From positions 1 to 64,000 of the forward strand of contig JAPPNK010000004.1 of assembly GCA_028818695.1 (NCBI GenBank): 64,000 bases of DNA, given 5' to 3'. The position numbers were made by a program, and so were the translations under genes. This document shows positions 42,818 through 51,529 of this stretch, piece after piece (position 1 is the first letter of the stretch; each line of letters begins with the position of its first letter). The notes beneath the pieces are model-generated. The model searched no databases and was not told the origin of the DNA. It saw only the letters and a list, made by a program, of their open reading frames with translations. Source of the DNA: Candidatus Poribacteria bacterium (GTDB lineage Bacteria > Poribacteria > WGA-4E > GCA-2687025).

Positions 42818-43108
42818 ATGGCAAGACCTCAACGGAAAGCCAAGGCGGAAACGCCTGAACGCATTGATTTGCTTACTGTTAGGGCTGAACTCAAAAGCGA
42901 CATCGCCGCTGTTGGGGAAGCCGTAAACAAGGTAGCCAAGCAACAGACCAAAATTGTTGAGCAAATTGACGCGGTCAGATCAGAGCTCAAAGGCGACATG
43001 TCAGAAATCAAGAGCGACATATCAGAAATCAAGGGCGACATTGTAAGACTTGACGCCAAGCTTGACGAAGTGATCGCGCTGCTCTCCAATCAAGAGGGAA
43101 CCGAATAG
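42818..43108 (+). CDS. Small coiled-coil protein
   Basis: 96 residues, ATG preceded by GAGAGAAGGAC. After a basic N-terminus (ARPQRKAKAETPER) it is almost entirely heptads, with internal repeats (ELKGDMSEIKSDISEIKGDI) and a short acidic end. No signal peptide, membrane helix or catalytic domain. It has its own promoter and is flanked by two single-ended copies of the promoter-linked repeat (42701 and 43109). It resembles other short coiled-coil proteins at 16660 and 45723 only in architecture. Function unknown. Confidence 0.7.
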   Translation: MARPQRKAKAETPERIDLLTVRAELKSDIAAVGEAVNKVAKQQTKIVEQIDAVRSELKGDMSEIKSDISEIKGDIVRLDAKLDEVIALLSNQEGTE

Positions 43109-43162
43109 CCGCGCAGAAACCGTCTCGCCGCCCGGCATGTCCCAACTCAAGCGTCAAGATCA
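43109..43162. repeat. Promoter-linked element, copy D2 (single end)
   Basis: CGCAGAAACCGTCTCGCCG then CCCGGCATGTCCCAACTC and AAGCGTCAAGATCA, matching the right third of copy G. It lies between convergent genes, with no promoter found beside it, so it is the exception in the family. Confidence 0.65.
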
Positions 43163-43183
43163 GGAGAAAACCGCTGCTTCCCT

Positions 43184-44476
43184 TCAATCCATATGGTCGA
43201 TGATCGACTGCCCGAACTCGGAGGTTTTGAGCTTTGTCGCCCCCTCCATGAGACGCTCAAAATCGTATGTGACCCGCTTCTGTTGAACGCTCGCCTCCAT
43301 CCCCTTCACGATCAGACCGCCCGCTTCGCGCCAACCGAGATACTCCAGCATGAGAACCCCCGACAGAATGACGCTGCTTGGGTTCACCTGGTCGAGATTG
43401 GCGTATTTCGGCGCGGTGCCATGCGTCGCCTCAAAAATGGCATGCCCCGTGTCGTAGTTGATGTTTCCGCCGGGCGCGATGCCGATGCCGCCCACCTGCG
43501 CGGCGAGCGCGTCGGACAGATAATCGCCGTTCAGGTTCAACGTCGCGATGACGTCAAACTCCGTTGGGCGCGTCAGCGCCTGTTGAAGCGCGATGTCCGC
43601 GATCGCGTCTTTCACGAGGATCTTACCGGCGTCCAGCGCCGCCTGCTGCTCGGCGTTGGCGGCGTCTTCGCCTTCCGCTTCCGCCGTTCGGCTCCATTGC
43701 CCCCATGTGTAGGTCTTGCCGCCAAACTCGCGCTCCGCCAGCGCATAGCCCCAGTCGCGGAAGGCTCCCTCGGTGAACTTCATGATGTTGCCTTTATGCA
43801 CGATCGTCACGCTCTTGCGCCCATACTCGATGGCGTAGTTGAGCGCGGCGCGCACCAGCCGCTCCGTTCCGACGCGGCTCACAGGCTTGACGCCGACGCC
43901 GACCGTCTCGCCATGTTCAGCGCCGAAGCGCACCCTGTCAAAATCGTCGGGGAAGTCGTTTTTAAGAAACTCAAGGAAGCGCGCCGCTTCGGGCGTTCCA
44001 GCGGCGTATTCGATCCCTGCGTAGATGTCCTCCGTGTTTTCTCTAAAGACGACCATGTCGACCAGCTCAGGCTTCTTCACCGGCGACGGAACGCCCGCAA
44101 AATGGCGCACAGGGCGCAGGCATACATACAAATCCAGCAGCTGGCGCAGCGCCACATTCAAGGAGCGAATCCCCCCGCCGACGGGCGTTGTGAGCGGACC
44201 TTTGATGCCGACCAGACACTCCTGAAACGCGGCGACCGTCTCGTCGGGCAGCCATGTTCCGAGCCGGTCGAACGCCGCCTGTCCGGCATACGTCTCGCGC
44301 CATGCGATTTTTCGCCTGCCGCCGTACGCCTTCTCCACAGCGGCGTCAAAGACCGCCTCGGCGGCGCGCCAGATGTCCGGACCGGTTCCGTCGCCGCGTA
44401 TAAAGGGTATGATCGGGTTGTCTGGGACGCTCAAGCCGCCCCCGTTTTTCGCGATCCGCTCGCCTGCGTTCGCCAT
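43184..44476 (-). CDS. icd: Isocitrate dehydrogenase (NADP-type)
   Basis: 430 residues from the ATG at 44476, preceded by AAGGAG. Signatures: [14 protein letters not shown] at the start, [20 protein letters not shown] with the substrate Ser/Arg residues, [14 protein letters not shown], the [13 protein letters not shown] segment, and [20 protein letters not shown] near the C-terminus. It oxidises isocitrate to 2-oxoglutarate in the TCA cycle, the co-substrate of the PhyH enzymes nearby. It ends 21 bases after repeat copy D2. The epimerase gene precedes it on the same strand with a 65-base gap. Confidence 0.93.
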   Translation of the reverse strand: MANAGERIAKNGGGLSVPDNPIIPFIRGDGTGPDIWRAAEAVFDAAVEKAYGGRRKIAWRETYAGQAAFDRLGTWLPDETVAAFQECLVGIKGPLTTPVGGGIRSLNVALRQLLDLYVCLRPVRHFAGVPSPVKKPELVDMVVFRENTEDIYAGIEYAAGTPEAARFLEFLKNDFPDDFDRVRFGAEHGETVGVGVKPVSRVGTERLVRAALNYAIEYGRKSVTIVHKGNIMKFTEGAFRDWGYALAEREFGGKTYTWGQWSRTAEAEGEDAANAEQQAALDAGKILVKDAIADIALQQALTRPTEFDVIATLNLNGDYLSDALAAQVGGIGIAPGGNINYDTGHAIFEATHGTAPKYANLDQVNPSSVILSGVLMLEYLGWREAGGLIVKGMEASVQQKRVTYDFERLMEGATKLKTSEFGQSIIDHMD

Positions 44477-44541
44477 GCGCCGCTCCTTATAAACATTGGA
44501 CTTGGATGCTGGGCGTATTCTAATGCGGATGCGCTCCGCTT

Positions 44542-45345
44542 TCAACGGCGTTTCGGCGGCTCCTCCGTCCACGCCTTCAGCATCTCGTCTCGGTCCAACT
44601 TGCGCCAACGCAGCGCTTCATACTTCTCCCGCTCCTCCGCGCTGAAATCCTGAACCCAATCCTCGGCGCTGTCCTGCGGCTCATAGCCGATCCATTGGCG
44701 TCCCGCCTCCAGGTCTTGATACGCTTTCGGATGGTTGGAGACGCCGTTCACAATCGCAAACAGCTTGTCGGTTTGAATCGCCTTGTCGACCAGCTGCCCC
44801 ATGTCGCGGTGCGTGCATAACATATAGAGGCTGCGGACGCCGCCCGGTTTGTTTTTGGGGCTGAATCCGCCGATGCGCAGACAGACCGAGGCGATCCCAT
44901 GCTTGTCGGCGAAGAATCGGGCGGTCGCTTCCCCCGCCGCCTTGCTGACGGCGTAGAGCGAGTCGGGGCGGACAGGCATATCGGGCGTCGCATAAACTCC
45001 CGCCTTCTCCCACATGCCGGAGACATGGTTGGTGCTGGCGAAGACGACCTTTGGGACGTCCGCCCGCCGCGCCGCTTCATAGACGCAGTAGGTTCCGCGT
45101 ATGTTCGTGTCGATGAGCAGGTTGATGTCGGCGTCGCCGGGTATCGCGGCGAGATGAACGACGGCGGACACATCGGCGCAGGCGTCCGCAAGGGCTTCCG
45201 CGTCGGTGATGTTGCCGATAAAGTTTTCGTCCGCCTCTTCTTGGGGGCGCAGGTCGTAGGAGCGCGTGATATAACGCCCCTTCAGCTCTCGGCATAGGAC
45301 CGTCCCGATGCGGCCCAAGCCGCCGGTGATGAGTATGCGTTTCAA
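44542..45345 (-). CDS. NAD-dependent epimerase/dehydratase (uronate dehydrogenase-like)
   Basis: 267 residues, an extended short-chain dehydrogenase. Nucleotide-binding [14 protein letters not shown] opens the protein, and the catalytic YxxxK is in [11 protein letters not shown]. The short length, the [11 protein letters not shown] segment and [10 protein letters not shown] fit the uronate dehydrogenase-like branch, which oxidises hexuronic acids to lactones, rather than typical UDP-sugar epimerases of about 310 residues. The assignment within the superfamily is moderate. With the isomerase-like proteins and the GlcDE pair it suggests sugar-acid catabolism. Confidence 0.85.
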   Translation of the reverse strand: MKRILITGGLGRIGTVLCRELKGRYITRSYDLRPQEEADENFIGNITDAEALADACADVSAVVHLAAIPGDADINLLIDTNIRGTYCVYEAARRADVPKVVFASTNHVSGMWEKAGVYATPDMPVRPDSLYAVSKAAGEATARFFADKHGIASVCLRIGGFSPKNKPGGVRSLYMLCTHRDMGQLVDKAIQTDKLFAIVNGVSNHPKAYQDLEAGRQWIGYEPQDSAEDWVQDFSAEEREKYEALRWRKLDRDEMLKAWTEEPPKRR

Positions 45346-45390
45346 GTTTGGCGTTCCTCTCGTTTCTCCGCTAGCTTTATAATGGCGTTT

Positions 45391-45720
45391 TCATTCTGCG
45401 TTCTCCTTGAAAGCCTCCAGCATCATCTCCAAAGCGGCTTCATACTGCGCCCACTCTTCTTCCGCGGCTTGAATCAGCGCATCTTTTGCTTCTTGCGCTT
45501 TGCTCTCCGCCCATTGCCATCCGAGAAAATGCTGGGCAAACTTGTCGTTTGCCTCTTCAAAGCTGTTCACAACCGTTGCTGTCGCCCGATGCGTCATTCC
45601 ACTGTAAAACAGCTGTGAAAATGTCATGGTCGCTTTGTACGTTTTCCACTCATCGGGCGCCGCCTTTTTCAATGCGCTCAGAGCTATCCTGTAATTCTCA
45701 GCGAGTTCTTTCCAGCTCAT
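45391..45720 (-). CDS. Unknown small helical protein
   Basis: 109 residues from the ATG at 45720; a GTG two codons earlier is closer to GGAG. It overlaps the end of the preceding coiled-coil membrane protein frame region (stop at 45723), so the two are co-translated. The sequence is Ala/Glu/Trp-rich and helical (MSWKELAENYRIALSALKKA, EEEWAQYEAALEMMLEAFKE), without signal or membrane helix. No family recognised. Its tight coupling to a coiled-coil membrane protein suggests a cytoplasmic partner. Confidence 0.65.
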   Translation of the reverse strand: MSWKELAENYRIALSALKKAAPDEWKTYKATMTFSQLFYSGMTHRATATVVNSFEEANDKFAQHFLGWQWAESKAQEAKDALIQAAEEEWAQYEAALEMMLEAFKENAE

Positions 45721-45722
45721 GA

Positions 45723-46148
45723 TCACAGCACTCCTTCCATATATTCGGACTGCGGATTTTGATACGGATTCTTGTTCTTGCCGCCGGCAGTGCCGTCTTC
45801 GCCTTTCCGTTTTCGAAGCGCGAAATAAACGGACGCAAAAAGACCGCCCAAGGCAATCAGCGCCGTAAAAATCCACATTGCCATGCTCAGTTGACCCGAA
45901 ACATGGTCGACTTTGCTCTCCACTTCGTTTAAACGAGTTTCGATAGAACCCAAGCGTTTATCAACGGCATCGAATCGCTGGTTGATGGCGTCAAACCGCT
46001 GATCAATACGCTTTTCGGCGTCATCGAATCGCTGGTTGATGGCGTCTAGTACCCGACCAAGATGCGCGTCAACGGAGGGTTCCTGTCCGTTGACGGTTAA
46101 GGCGGAGCTTAGAATCGCGCACAGCGCAAGAGCCGCTGCCTGTTTCAT
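45723..46148 (-). CDS. Exported coiled-coil protein with C-terminal membrane helix
   Basis: 141 residues. Signal peptide 1-22 (ends VNGQE). A coiled coil at about 30-85 is built of near-repeats (AINQRFDDAEKRIDQRFDAI), encoded by DNA in which GCTGGTTGATGGCGTC recurs. A single membrane helix (about 90-112) and a basic Gly/Asn/Gln-rich tail follow. With signal and helix, the coiled coil would face the periplasm and the tail the cytoplasm. It has a near-consensus promoter beside repeat copy F, and the 109-residue gene follows without gap. Function unknown. Confidence 0.7.
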   Translation of the reverse strand: MKQAAALALCAILSSALTVNGQEPSVDAHLGRVLDAINQRFDDAEKRIDQRFDAINQRFDAVDKRLGSIETRLNEVESKVDHVSGQLSMAMWIFTALIALGGLFASVYFALRKRKGEDGTAGGKNKNPYQNPQSEYMEGVL

Positions 46149-46190
46149 GCTTGTTTCTCCCGTAGCCCTGTTGCGGGCAGTTCATCGCAT

Positions 46191-46219
46191 AGAATAACGC
46201 ATGCCCGCCATGATGTCAA
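46191..46219 (-). promoter_or_regulatory. Sigma-70 promoter of the coiled-coil membrane gene pair
   Basis: Minus strand: TTGACA (46219-46214), 17-base spacer, TATTCT (46196-46191), 43 bases before the ATG at 46148. The end of repeat copy F lies about 6 bases beyond the -35 box. Confidence 0.75.
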
Positions 46220-46220
46220 T

Positions 46221-46307
46221 CATACAGGCTCTGTAGTTGGACATGTCGACATGCGAACGCGGACAGCGTCTACGGCGGTTCTGGATTCCCGCTTGCGCGG
46301 GAATGAC
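46221..46307. repeat. Promoter-linked element, copy F (left half)
   Basis: AGGCTCTGTAGTTGGACATG then TCGACATGCGAACGCGGA, followed by the central palindrome GGATTCCCGCTTGCGCGGGA. The terminal motif is shortened and no right end is found before the glycosyltransferase gene. Confidence 0.7.
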
Positions 46308-46394
46308 AACATGGGAGGCGGACAGCGTATGCGCGCGGGAAGGACCGACTCGCCCCCCGTTAAGCGCTACTATAGAAAGCGGGAGGGTTTGTCC

Positions 46395-48158
46395 ATGAAC
46401 ATCGCGCACATCACGCATGAAGCGACGCAGAAGATGGGCGGCATCGGTACCGTCTTAGAGGGGCTGCTCACCGCAGACGCCTACCAGAACGCCGTCGACC
46501 GCACCGTCCTTGTCGGAACTTGGAGCCTCGGCTCCGACCCTGCCGAACGGCTCGGCGCCAACTCCAAAACGCTCTACTCGGTCTGCGACGGCATCGACGA
46601 CGGCGCCTGGCGCGCCCTCTTCAAACCGATCGAAGAAAAATACCGCGTCTGGATCTCCTACGGAAAAAGACGGCTCGAAAACAAACCGGACGGCAAAAGC
46701 GCCGAGGTCGAAACGCTCCTCTTCGAAACCTCGCAACTGAATGAGCAGCAGTACGACTACTTCAAAGCGACGCTCTATCAGCGGTTCGGCATCGCGTCGG
46801 GAGATTATGAACAGGCGCATGACTACGACGAATGGATGCGCATCGCCGAGCCTGCATACGAAGCATGCCGCGCGCTTCTAGACAACGGAGAAACCGCCTT
46901 TATCGCGCACGAGTATATGGGCATGCCGACGGCGCTCAAAGCGGCGATGGAGAACGAACGCGGCGTCCGCGCGGCGTTTTACGCCCATGAGGTCTCCACC
47001 GCCCGCGCCCACGTCGAACATCACCCGGGACACGATACCCGCTTCTACAACCTGATGCGTCAAAGCCAAGCGCAGGGCAAAACCATCGAACAGACGCTCG
47101 GCAACCAGTGGGGTTCGCATCGGCACGCGCTTATTGAACGGGCGCAGTTTTGCGGGGGCGTCTTCGCCGTCGGAGACCTTGTCAAAGAGGAGTATCGGTT
47201 CTTGAGCCAGGAATGCGCGCAGGCGAACATCCGCCTCGTCTACAACGGCGCGCCGGCGAAGCGGATCGACTTAGACGAAAAGAAAACGTCCAAAGAGCGG
47301 CTCGTTCAATACGCGAGCCGTCTGCTCGGTTTTCAGCCCGATTACATCTTCACGCATGTGACGCGGCTCGTCCCAAGCAAGGGGCTGTGGCGGGACCTGC
47401 GCGTCTTGGAAACGCTGGACGAACGGCTGCGCCAAGCGGGGCTGACCGCCGCGATGTTTATCCTCTCCACCGAAATCGGGCCGGGGCGCCCCGGCGAAGA
47501 GATGCGCCGCCTCGAAAAAGAGTACGGATGGCCCGTCTATCATCGAGAGGGGTACCCCGACCTTGTGGGCGGCGAGATACAGCTCTCCCGCTCCGTCAAT
47601 GCGTTCAACGAACGCTCCAGCGCGGCGAAGGTTGTTTTTGTGAACCAGTTCGGATGGTCGCAAGAGCGGTGCGGGGACCGCATGCCCGCAGAGATGAGCT
47701 TTCTAGACATCCGTCAAGGAACGGACGCCGAATTCGGGCAGTCGATCTATGAGCCTTTCGGCATCGCGCAGATTGAGCCGATCAGTTTTGGCGCCGTCTG
47801 CGTTGTGACGAACGTCTGCGGCTGCGTCGGATTTGTCCAAAAAGCGGCGGGAGAGCCGAATCCGCCGAATCTGATTGCGGTCGACTACACGCAGGTGGAA
47901 GGCGGGGACATATCCCCCGAAGCGGCTGACCAGATCGGATGGGCGGAACGGGACGCGATAGAGCGCCGGCGCGCCGCCGCCGCCGCGGAGGAGCTGTTTG
48001 AGCGTCTGCCGAAAAACGACGCCGAGGCGCAGGCGCTGCTAGACCGCGGCTACGAGATCGCGCGCAAGATGAGCTGGGAGACGGTCGCGGAGGAGTATTT
48101 TCTTCCGGCGCTGCGCTCCTGCCGCCCGTTCGGCGGAGGCGGAAGCTCCCTTTCATAA
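46395..48158 (+). CDS. Glycogen/starch synthase-like GT-B glycosyltransferase
   Basis: 587 residues from the ATG at 46395, preceded by GGGAGG; the frame back to 46251 runs through repeat copy F. N-terminal MNIAHITHEATQKMGGIGTV is the nucleotide-sugar-binding loop of GT5/GT4 synthases, where KxGG-like loops bind the donor. HEYMGMPTALKA, AAFYAHEVSTARAHVEHHPG and LGFQPDYIFTHVTRLVPSKG follow, and the GT-B E-x7-E motif is in YEPFGIAQIEPISFG. It is longer than typical GgbA-type glycogen synthases and has no carbohydrate-binding module. The acceptor is unknown; no glgB/glgC is nearby. Confidence 0.85.
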   Translation: MNIAHITHEATQKMGGIGTVLEGLLTADAYQNAVDRTVLVGTWSLGSDPAERLGANSKTLYSVCDGIDDGAWRALFKPIEEKYRVWISYGKRRLENKPDGKSAEVETLLFETSQLNEQQYDYFKATLYQRFGIASGDYEQAHDYDEWMRIAEPAYEACRALLDNGETAFIAHEYMGMPTALKAAMENERGVRAAFYAHEVSTARAHVEHHPGHDTRFYNLMRQSQAQGKTIEQTLGNQWGSHRHALIERAQFCGGVFAVGDLVKEEYRFLSQECAQANIRLVYNGAPAKRIDLDEKKTSKERLVQYASRLLGFQPDYIFTHVTRLVPSKGLWRDLRVLETLDERLRQAGLTAAMFILSTEIGPGRPGEEMRRLEKEYGWPVYHREGYPDLVGGEIQLSRSVNAFNERSSAAKVVFVNQFGWSQERCGDRMPAEMSFLDIRQGTDAEFGQSIYEPFGIAQIEPISFGAVCVVTNVCGCVGFVQKAAGEPNPPNLIAVDYTQVEGGDISPEAADQIGWAERDAIERRRAAAAAEELFERLPKNDAEAQALLDRGYEIARKMSWETVAEEYFLPALRSCRPFGGGGSSLS

Positions 48159-48181
48159 AGGGCTGTACGCTTATTCTGCCG

Positions 48182-48250
48182 TCATTCCTGTGAAGCATGT
48201 CCCCGTGAAGCATGTCCTCGTGAAAACGGGGAACGGGGAGCGGGAATCTT
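48182..48250. repeat. Expanded CATTCC...GGGAATC palindrome
   Basis: CATTCCTGTGAAGCATGTCC, a second GAAGCATGTCC unit, GTGAAAACGGGGAACGGGGA, then GCGGGAATCTTAG. It is the same nested expansion as inside copies C and G, without the terminal motifs. A further fragment (GATTCCCGCTCCCCGTTTTC then GCGGGGACATAC) lies at about 48430-48462. Confidence 0.7.
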
Positions 48251-48260
48251 AGCCGTTGTC

Positions 48261-48380
48261 TGAACTAGGATTGTAGGATTGAAAAGATTGGCAGGATGAT
48301 TGCTGAAAACCGGCGCTCCGCCCCGATATGCCGCGCCTCCCAAATCCTATAATCCTATAAGTCCTGAAAATCCTAGTTCA
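48261..48380. repeat. Second miniature inverted-repeat element (TGAACTAGGATT ends)
   Basis: About 120 bases bounded by perfect 12-base inverted ends TGAACTAGGATT / AATCCTAGTTCA. Inside are further TAGGATT/AATCCTA units. It differs from the ATGTCCCAAC family. Non-coding, with no transposase. Confidence 0.75.
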
Positions 48381-48520
48381 AAACCCAAACGCAACGCGCC
48401 CAAACCCCCCATCCCCCCTTGTCAAGGGGGGATTCCCGCTCCCCGTTTTCGCGGGGACATACTTCGCAGAAATGGGGACGGGCGGGGCGGCGGCTTTTCC
48501 GCTGATGATCGCGGCTCTTC

Positions 48521-48551
48521 GTCATGATGTCCCAACTTTATGCATGAAATC
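48521..48551. repeat. Promoter-linked element, copy E (single end)
   Basis: GTCATGATGTCCCAACTTTA then TGCATGAAATC. A single terminal motif 10 bases before a -35 box, with the same CGTCATG prefix as copy D1. Confidence 0.75.
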
Positions 48552-48561
48552 GATTCCGCGC

Positions 48562-48590
48562 TTGACAAGCCGGCATTTTTCTGCCATCAT
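48562..48590 (+). promoter_or_regulatory. Sigma-70 promoter of the Fe-S carrier operon
   Basis: TTGACA (48562-48567), 17-base spacer, CATCAT (48585-48590), 34 bases before the ATG at 48625, with AAGGAAGG between. Confidence 0.65.
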
Positions 48591-48624
48591 AATAACAGGC
48601 GCAACCAACAAAGGAAGGCGACAC

Positions 48625-48945
48625 ATGATCAACGTCACTGAACAGGCCGCTCTGAAAGTGCAAGAACTGATTTCAAGCGAAGGCTACGACGGCTACGGGC
48701 TGCGCGTCCAGGTCGTCGGCGGCGGATGCTCCGGCATGCAGTACCGGCTCGGATTCGACGAAGCGCGCGACGGCGACAAGGTGATCGAAAAAGACGGGCT
48801 GAAGGTCTTTGTCGACCTGAAAAGCGCGCTCTACCTTGCCGGCAGCAGCGTCGACTATGTTGAAGGGCTGATGGGCGCCGGCTTCAAAATCGAAAATCCG
48901 AACGTCCGTTCCCAGTGCGGATGCGGCAGCTCCTTCCAGGTCTAA
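48625..48945 (+). CDS. A-type iron-sulfur carrier protein (IscA/SufA/ErpA family)
   Basis: 106 residues from the ATG at 48625, preceded by AAGGAAGG. The three invariant cysteines are present: GGGCSGMQY and the C-terminal QCGCGSSF. This family takes Fe-S clusters from scaffolds to target enzymes. Full family length. The next gene is the Fe-S cluster ATPase Mrp, 45 bases downstream, so this is a small Fe-S delivery operon. Which of IscA, SufA or ErpA it is cannot be told from sequence alone. Confidence 0.92.
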   Translation: MINVTEQAALKVQELISSEGYDGYGLRVQVVGGGCSGMQYRLGFDEARDGDKVIEKDGLKVFVDLKSALYLAGSSVDYVEGLMGAGFKIENPNVRSQCGCGSSFQV

Positions 48946-48990
48946 AAGCGGACAAACGACCCAGGGCAAGCGAGCGAAAGCGGGTGAACT

Positions 48991-50115
48991 ATGGCGATCT
49001 TTCAACGCAAAAACAAACCGCAGCCCTCTGAAAGCGGACCGACCGAGTCGGCTATTCTGAAAGCGCTCAGTGCCGTCGAAGACCCCGACCTGCGGCGCGA
49101 CCTTGTCAGCCTCGGCATGATCAAGGAGCTCCGCATCGAAGGCGGTAAGGTGATGTTCAACGTCGAACTCACCACCCCCGCCTGCCCTGTCAAAGACGAG
49201 CTTCAGGCGCAGTGCGAAGAGGCGGCGCTCTCCGTCGAGGGCGTCGAATCGGTCGATGTAACGATGACGGCAGACACGGCGCGCGACCGCAACCTCGGAC
49301 AGCAGGAGCTGCTTCCCGACGTCCGCAACACGATCGCCGTCGCCAGCGGAAAAGGGGGCGTCGGAAAATCGACCGTCGCCGTCAACCTCGCCGTCGCGCT
49401 GTCCGAGCTGGGAGCCGAGGTCGGTCTGCTGGACGCGGACATCTACGGTCCCTCCATACCGACCATGCTCGGCGCCAACGAACAGCCCGAAATGTCCGAA
49501 AACCGCAAGATACTCCCGCTCCACCGACACGGCGTCAAGCTCATGTCGATCGGGTTTCTGCTGCCGGACAAGAACACGGCGATGGTCTGGCGCGGACCGA
49601 TGGTTCACAGCGCGCTCCGCAACTTTCTCCAAGACGTCGACTGGGGCGAGCTGGACTATCTCATCGTCGATATGCCGCCGGGGACGGGGGACGCGCATTT
49701 GACGATGACGCAGAGCATTCCGCTCACGGGTGCGGTGGTGGTGACGACGCCGCAGATTGTCGCGCTGGACGACGCGCGCAAAGGCGTCGCCCTTTTCCAA
49801 AAAACAAACACCCCCATTCTCGGCATCATCGAGAACATGAGCTACTTCATCGCGCCCGACACGGGCAAGCGGTACGACATCTTCCGGGCAGGCGGCGGGC
49901 GCGCCACCGCCGAAGAACTTGGAACGCCCTTTTTAGGCGAAATACCGATCGACATGAGCATCTGCGAAGGCGGCGACGCCGGGGCGCCGGCGGCGTCCCA
50001 CGAAAGCGATTCTCCCCAGAAAGACGCCTTCATGACGCTCGCCCAGGAGATTGCCAAAGCCGTCTCGATACGCAACCTGTCGGAAGCTCCCGAAACGGAG
50101 CTGGAAATCACTTAG
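48991..50115 (+). CDS. mrp: Mrp/ApbC-type iron-sulfur cluster carrier ATPase
   Basis: 374 residues. An N-terminal MIP18/DUF59 domain (about 20-100: ILKALSAVEDPDLRRDLVSL, FNVELTTPACPVKDE) is joined to a P-loop ParA/MinD-like ATPase with VASGKGGVGKSTVAVNLA (deviant Walker A with the signature Lys) and LLDADIYGPSIPTMLG. YLIVDMPPGTGDAHLTMTQ is the Walker B region. No CxxC motif is evident in the C-terminal part (ENMSYFIAPDTGKRYDIF), where many Mrp proteins have two cysteines, so the way clusters are bound here is uncertain. ATG at 48991. Confidence 0.92.
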   Translation: MAIFQRKNKPQPSESGPTESAILKALSAVEDPDLRRDLVSLGMIKELRIEGGKVMFNVELTTPACPVKDELQAQCEEAALSVEGVESVDVTMTADTARDRNLGQQELLPDVRNTIAVASGKGGVGKSTVAVNLAVALSELGAEVGLLDADIYGPSIPTMLGANEQPEMSENRKILPLHRHGVKLMSIGFLLPDKNTAMVWRGPMVHSALRNFLQDVDWGELDYLIVDMPPGTGDAHLTMTQSIPLTGAVVVTTPQIVALDDARKGVALFQKTNTPILGIIENMSYFIAPDTGKRYDIFRAGGGRATAEELGTPFLGEIPIDMSICEGGDAGAPAASHESDSPQKDAFMTLAQEIAKAVSIRNLSEAPETELEIT

Positions 50116-50119
50116 ACGC

Positions 50120-51529
50120 ATGGACGCTGAACGCATCGCAAACGAGATGGCGGCGATACTTGGCAGCGAGAATGTGCTGCGCGATCCCGTGTCGCTCATG
50201 ACCTACGAATCGGACGGGGTTACGCTATACAAGGCGATGCCGCATGCGGTCGTGTTTCCGTCGACAACGGACGAGGTCTCCGCGGTGGCGCGGCTCGCCA
50301 ACAACGCGGGCGTTCCGTTCACAGCGCGCGGAGCCGGCACCGGCCTGAGCGGCGGAGCCATTGCCGCAGAGGGCGGCGTCATCATCGCCCTGAATAAAAT
50401 GAACCGCATCCTGGAGCTGGACATCGACAACCGATGCGCCGTCGTGGAGCCGGGGGTCGTCAACCTGTGGATCTCGGACGCGGCGGAACCGCACGGATAC
50501 CATTACGCGCCCGATCCGTCCAGCCAGAAGGCATGCACCATAGGCGGAAATGTCGCCGAGAACAGCGGCGGACCGCACACCTTAAAAAGAGGCGTCACCG
50601 TCAACCACGTCACAGGGCTTGAATGGGTCATGCCGGACGGCGAAATCGTCCAGTTCGGCGGCAAAAGCGACGGCTGCGTCGGATACGACCTGCGCGGGCT
50701 GGCGATCGGCTCTGAGGGGACGCTCGGCATCGCGACGAAGATTGTCGTCAAGCTCACTCCGAACCCGCAGACCCATAAGACGCTGCTCGCCGTTTTTGAC
50801 AGCATGCAGAACGCCTCGCAGACCGTCTCCGAAACGATCGCCAGCGGCATGATACCAGCGTCTTTAGAGATGATGGACAGGCTGATCATCGGCGCCGTTG
50901 AGGAGGCGTTTCAGTTCGGTTTTCCAGAGGACGCCGAAGCCGCGCTGCTCATTGAGCTGGACGGGCTTGAAGCGGGCATGGAGGCGCAGGCGGAACAGAT
51001 CGCAGAAATCTGCCGCAAAAACAAGGCGCAGAGCGTTCAGGTCGCCCGCTCCGAGGAGGAGCGGCAGCTGCTGTGGAAGTCGCGCAAGCAGGCGTTCGGG
51101 GCTTTGGGGCGCATCGCCAAGGATTACTTGACGCAGGACGGCGTCGTGCCGCGAACGCGCCTGCCGGAGACGGTTACAGAGGTGTACCGCGTCAGCGAAA
51201 AATATGGAATCCCGATCGCAAATGTTTTCCACGCCGGCGACGGCAACATCCATCCTGTGCTGCTCTTTGACCAGAGCGATCCAGAGCAGGTGGAAAAAGT
51301 TCTGGAGGCGAGCGGGGAGATCATGCGCGCCTGCGTGGAGGTCGGCGGCGTCATCACCGGCGAACACGGCATCGGCGTTGAAAAAATAGAGTTCATGCGC
51401 CTGCTTTTTTCTGAAAACGACCTGGACCTTATGACAAGCCTGCGCGATGTGTTCAACCCAAACGGGCTATGCAACCCCGGCAAGATCATCCCCGACGACG
51501 AGCCGAGCCAATGGGGAATGACCCTGTGA
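50120..51529 (+). CDS. glcD: Glycolate oxidase subunit GlcD-like FAD oxidoreductase
   Basis: 469 residues, starting four bases after mrp. FAD-binding type 4 (PCMH) domain: AVVFPSTTDEVSAVARLANN, TARGAGTGLSGGAIA, and the KACTIGGNVAENSGGPHTLK stretch. The C-terminal FAD-oxidase domain has FHAGDGNIHPVLL and GEHGIGVEK with the metal/FAD-binding His residues. It oxidises 2-hydroxy acids such as glycolate or D-lactate. GlcE follows with a 4-base overlap. The Fe-S subunit GlcF, normally part of the complex, is not found in this window. Confidence 0.92.
   Translation: MDAERIANEMAAILGSENVLRDPVSLMTYESDGVTLYKAMPHAVVFPSTTDEVSAVARLANNAGVPFTARGAGTGLSGGAIAAEGGVIIALNKMNRILELDIDNRCAVVEPGVVNLWISDAAEPHGYHYAPDPSSQKACTIGGNVAENSGGPHTLKRGVTVNHVTGLEWVMPDGEIVQFGGKSDGCVGYDLRGLAIGSEGTLGIATKIVVKLTPNPQTHKTLLAVFDSMQNASQTVSETIASGMIPASLEMMDRLIIGAVEEAFQFGFPEDAEAALLIELDGLEAGMEAQAEQIAEICRKNKAQSVQVARSEEERQLLWKSRKQAFGALGRIAKDYLTQDGVVPRTRLPETVTEVYRVSEKYGIPIANVFHAGDGNIHPVLLFDQSDPEQVEKVLEASGEIMRACVEVGGVITGEHGIGVEKIEFMRLLFSENDLDLMTSLRDVFNPNGLCNPGKIIPDDEPSQWGMTL

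Noticed and set aside
42701-43162. The 96-residue coiled-coil gene as cargo of a composite element bounded by copies D1 and D2
   Set aside because: Both flanking ends point in the same direction rather than being inverted, and neither has the rest of the element, so a composite transposon is not supported.
43193-44653. A 486-codon open frame on the plus strand opposite icd
   Set aside because: It is the antisense shadow of a clear isocitrate dehydrogenase in high-GC DNA; its protein sequence is Arg/Leu/His-rich with no recognisable domain.
48159-48624. Possible CRISPR array in the repeat-rich gap
   Set aside because: The repeats are palindromic, of mixed type and unevenly spaced, with no unique spacers of constant length and no cas genes.
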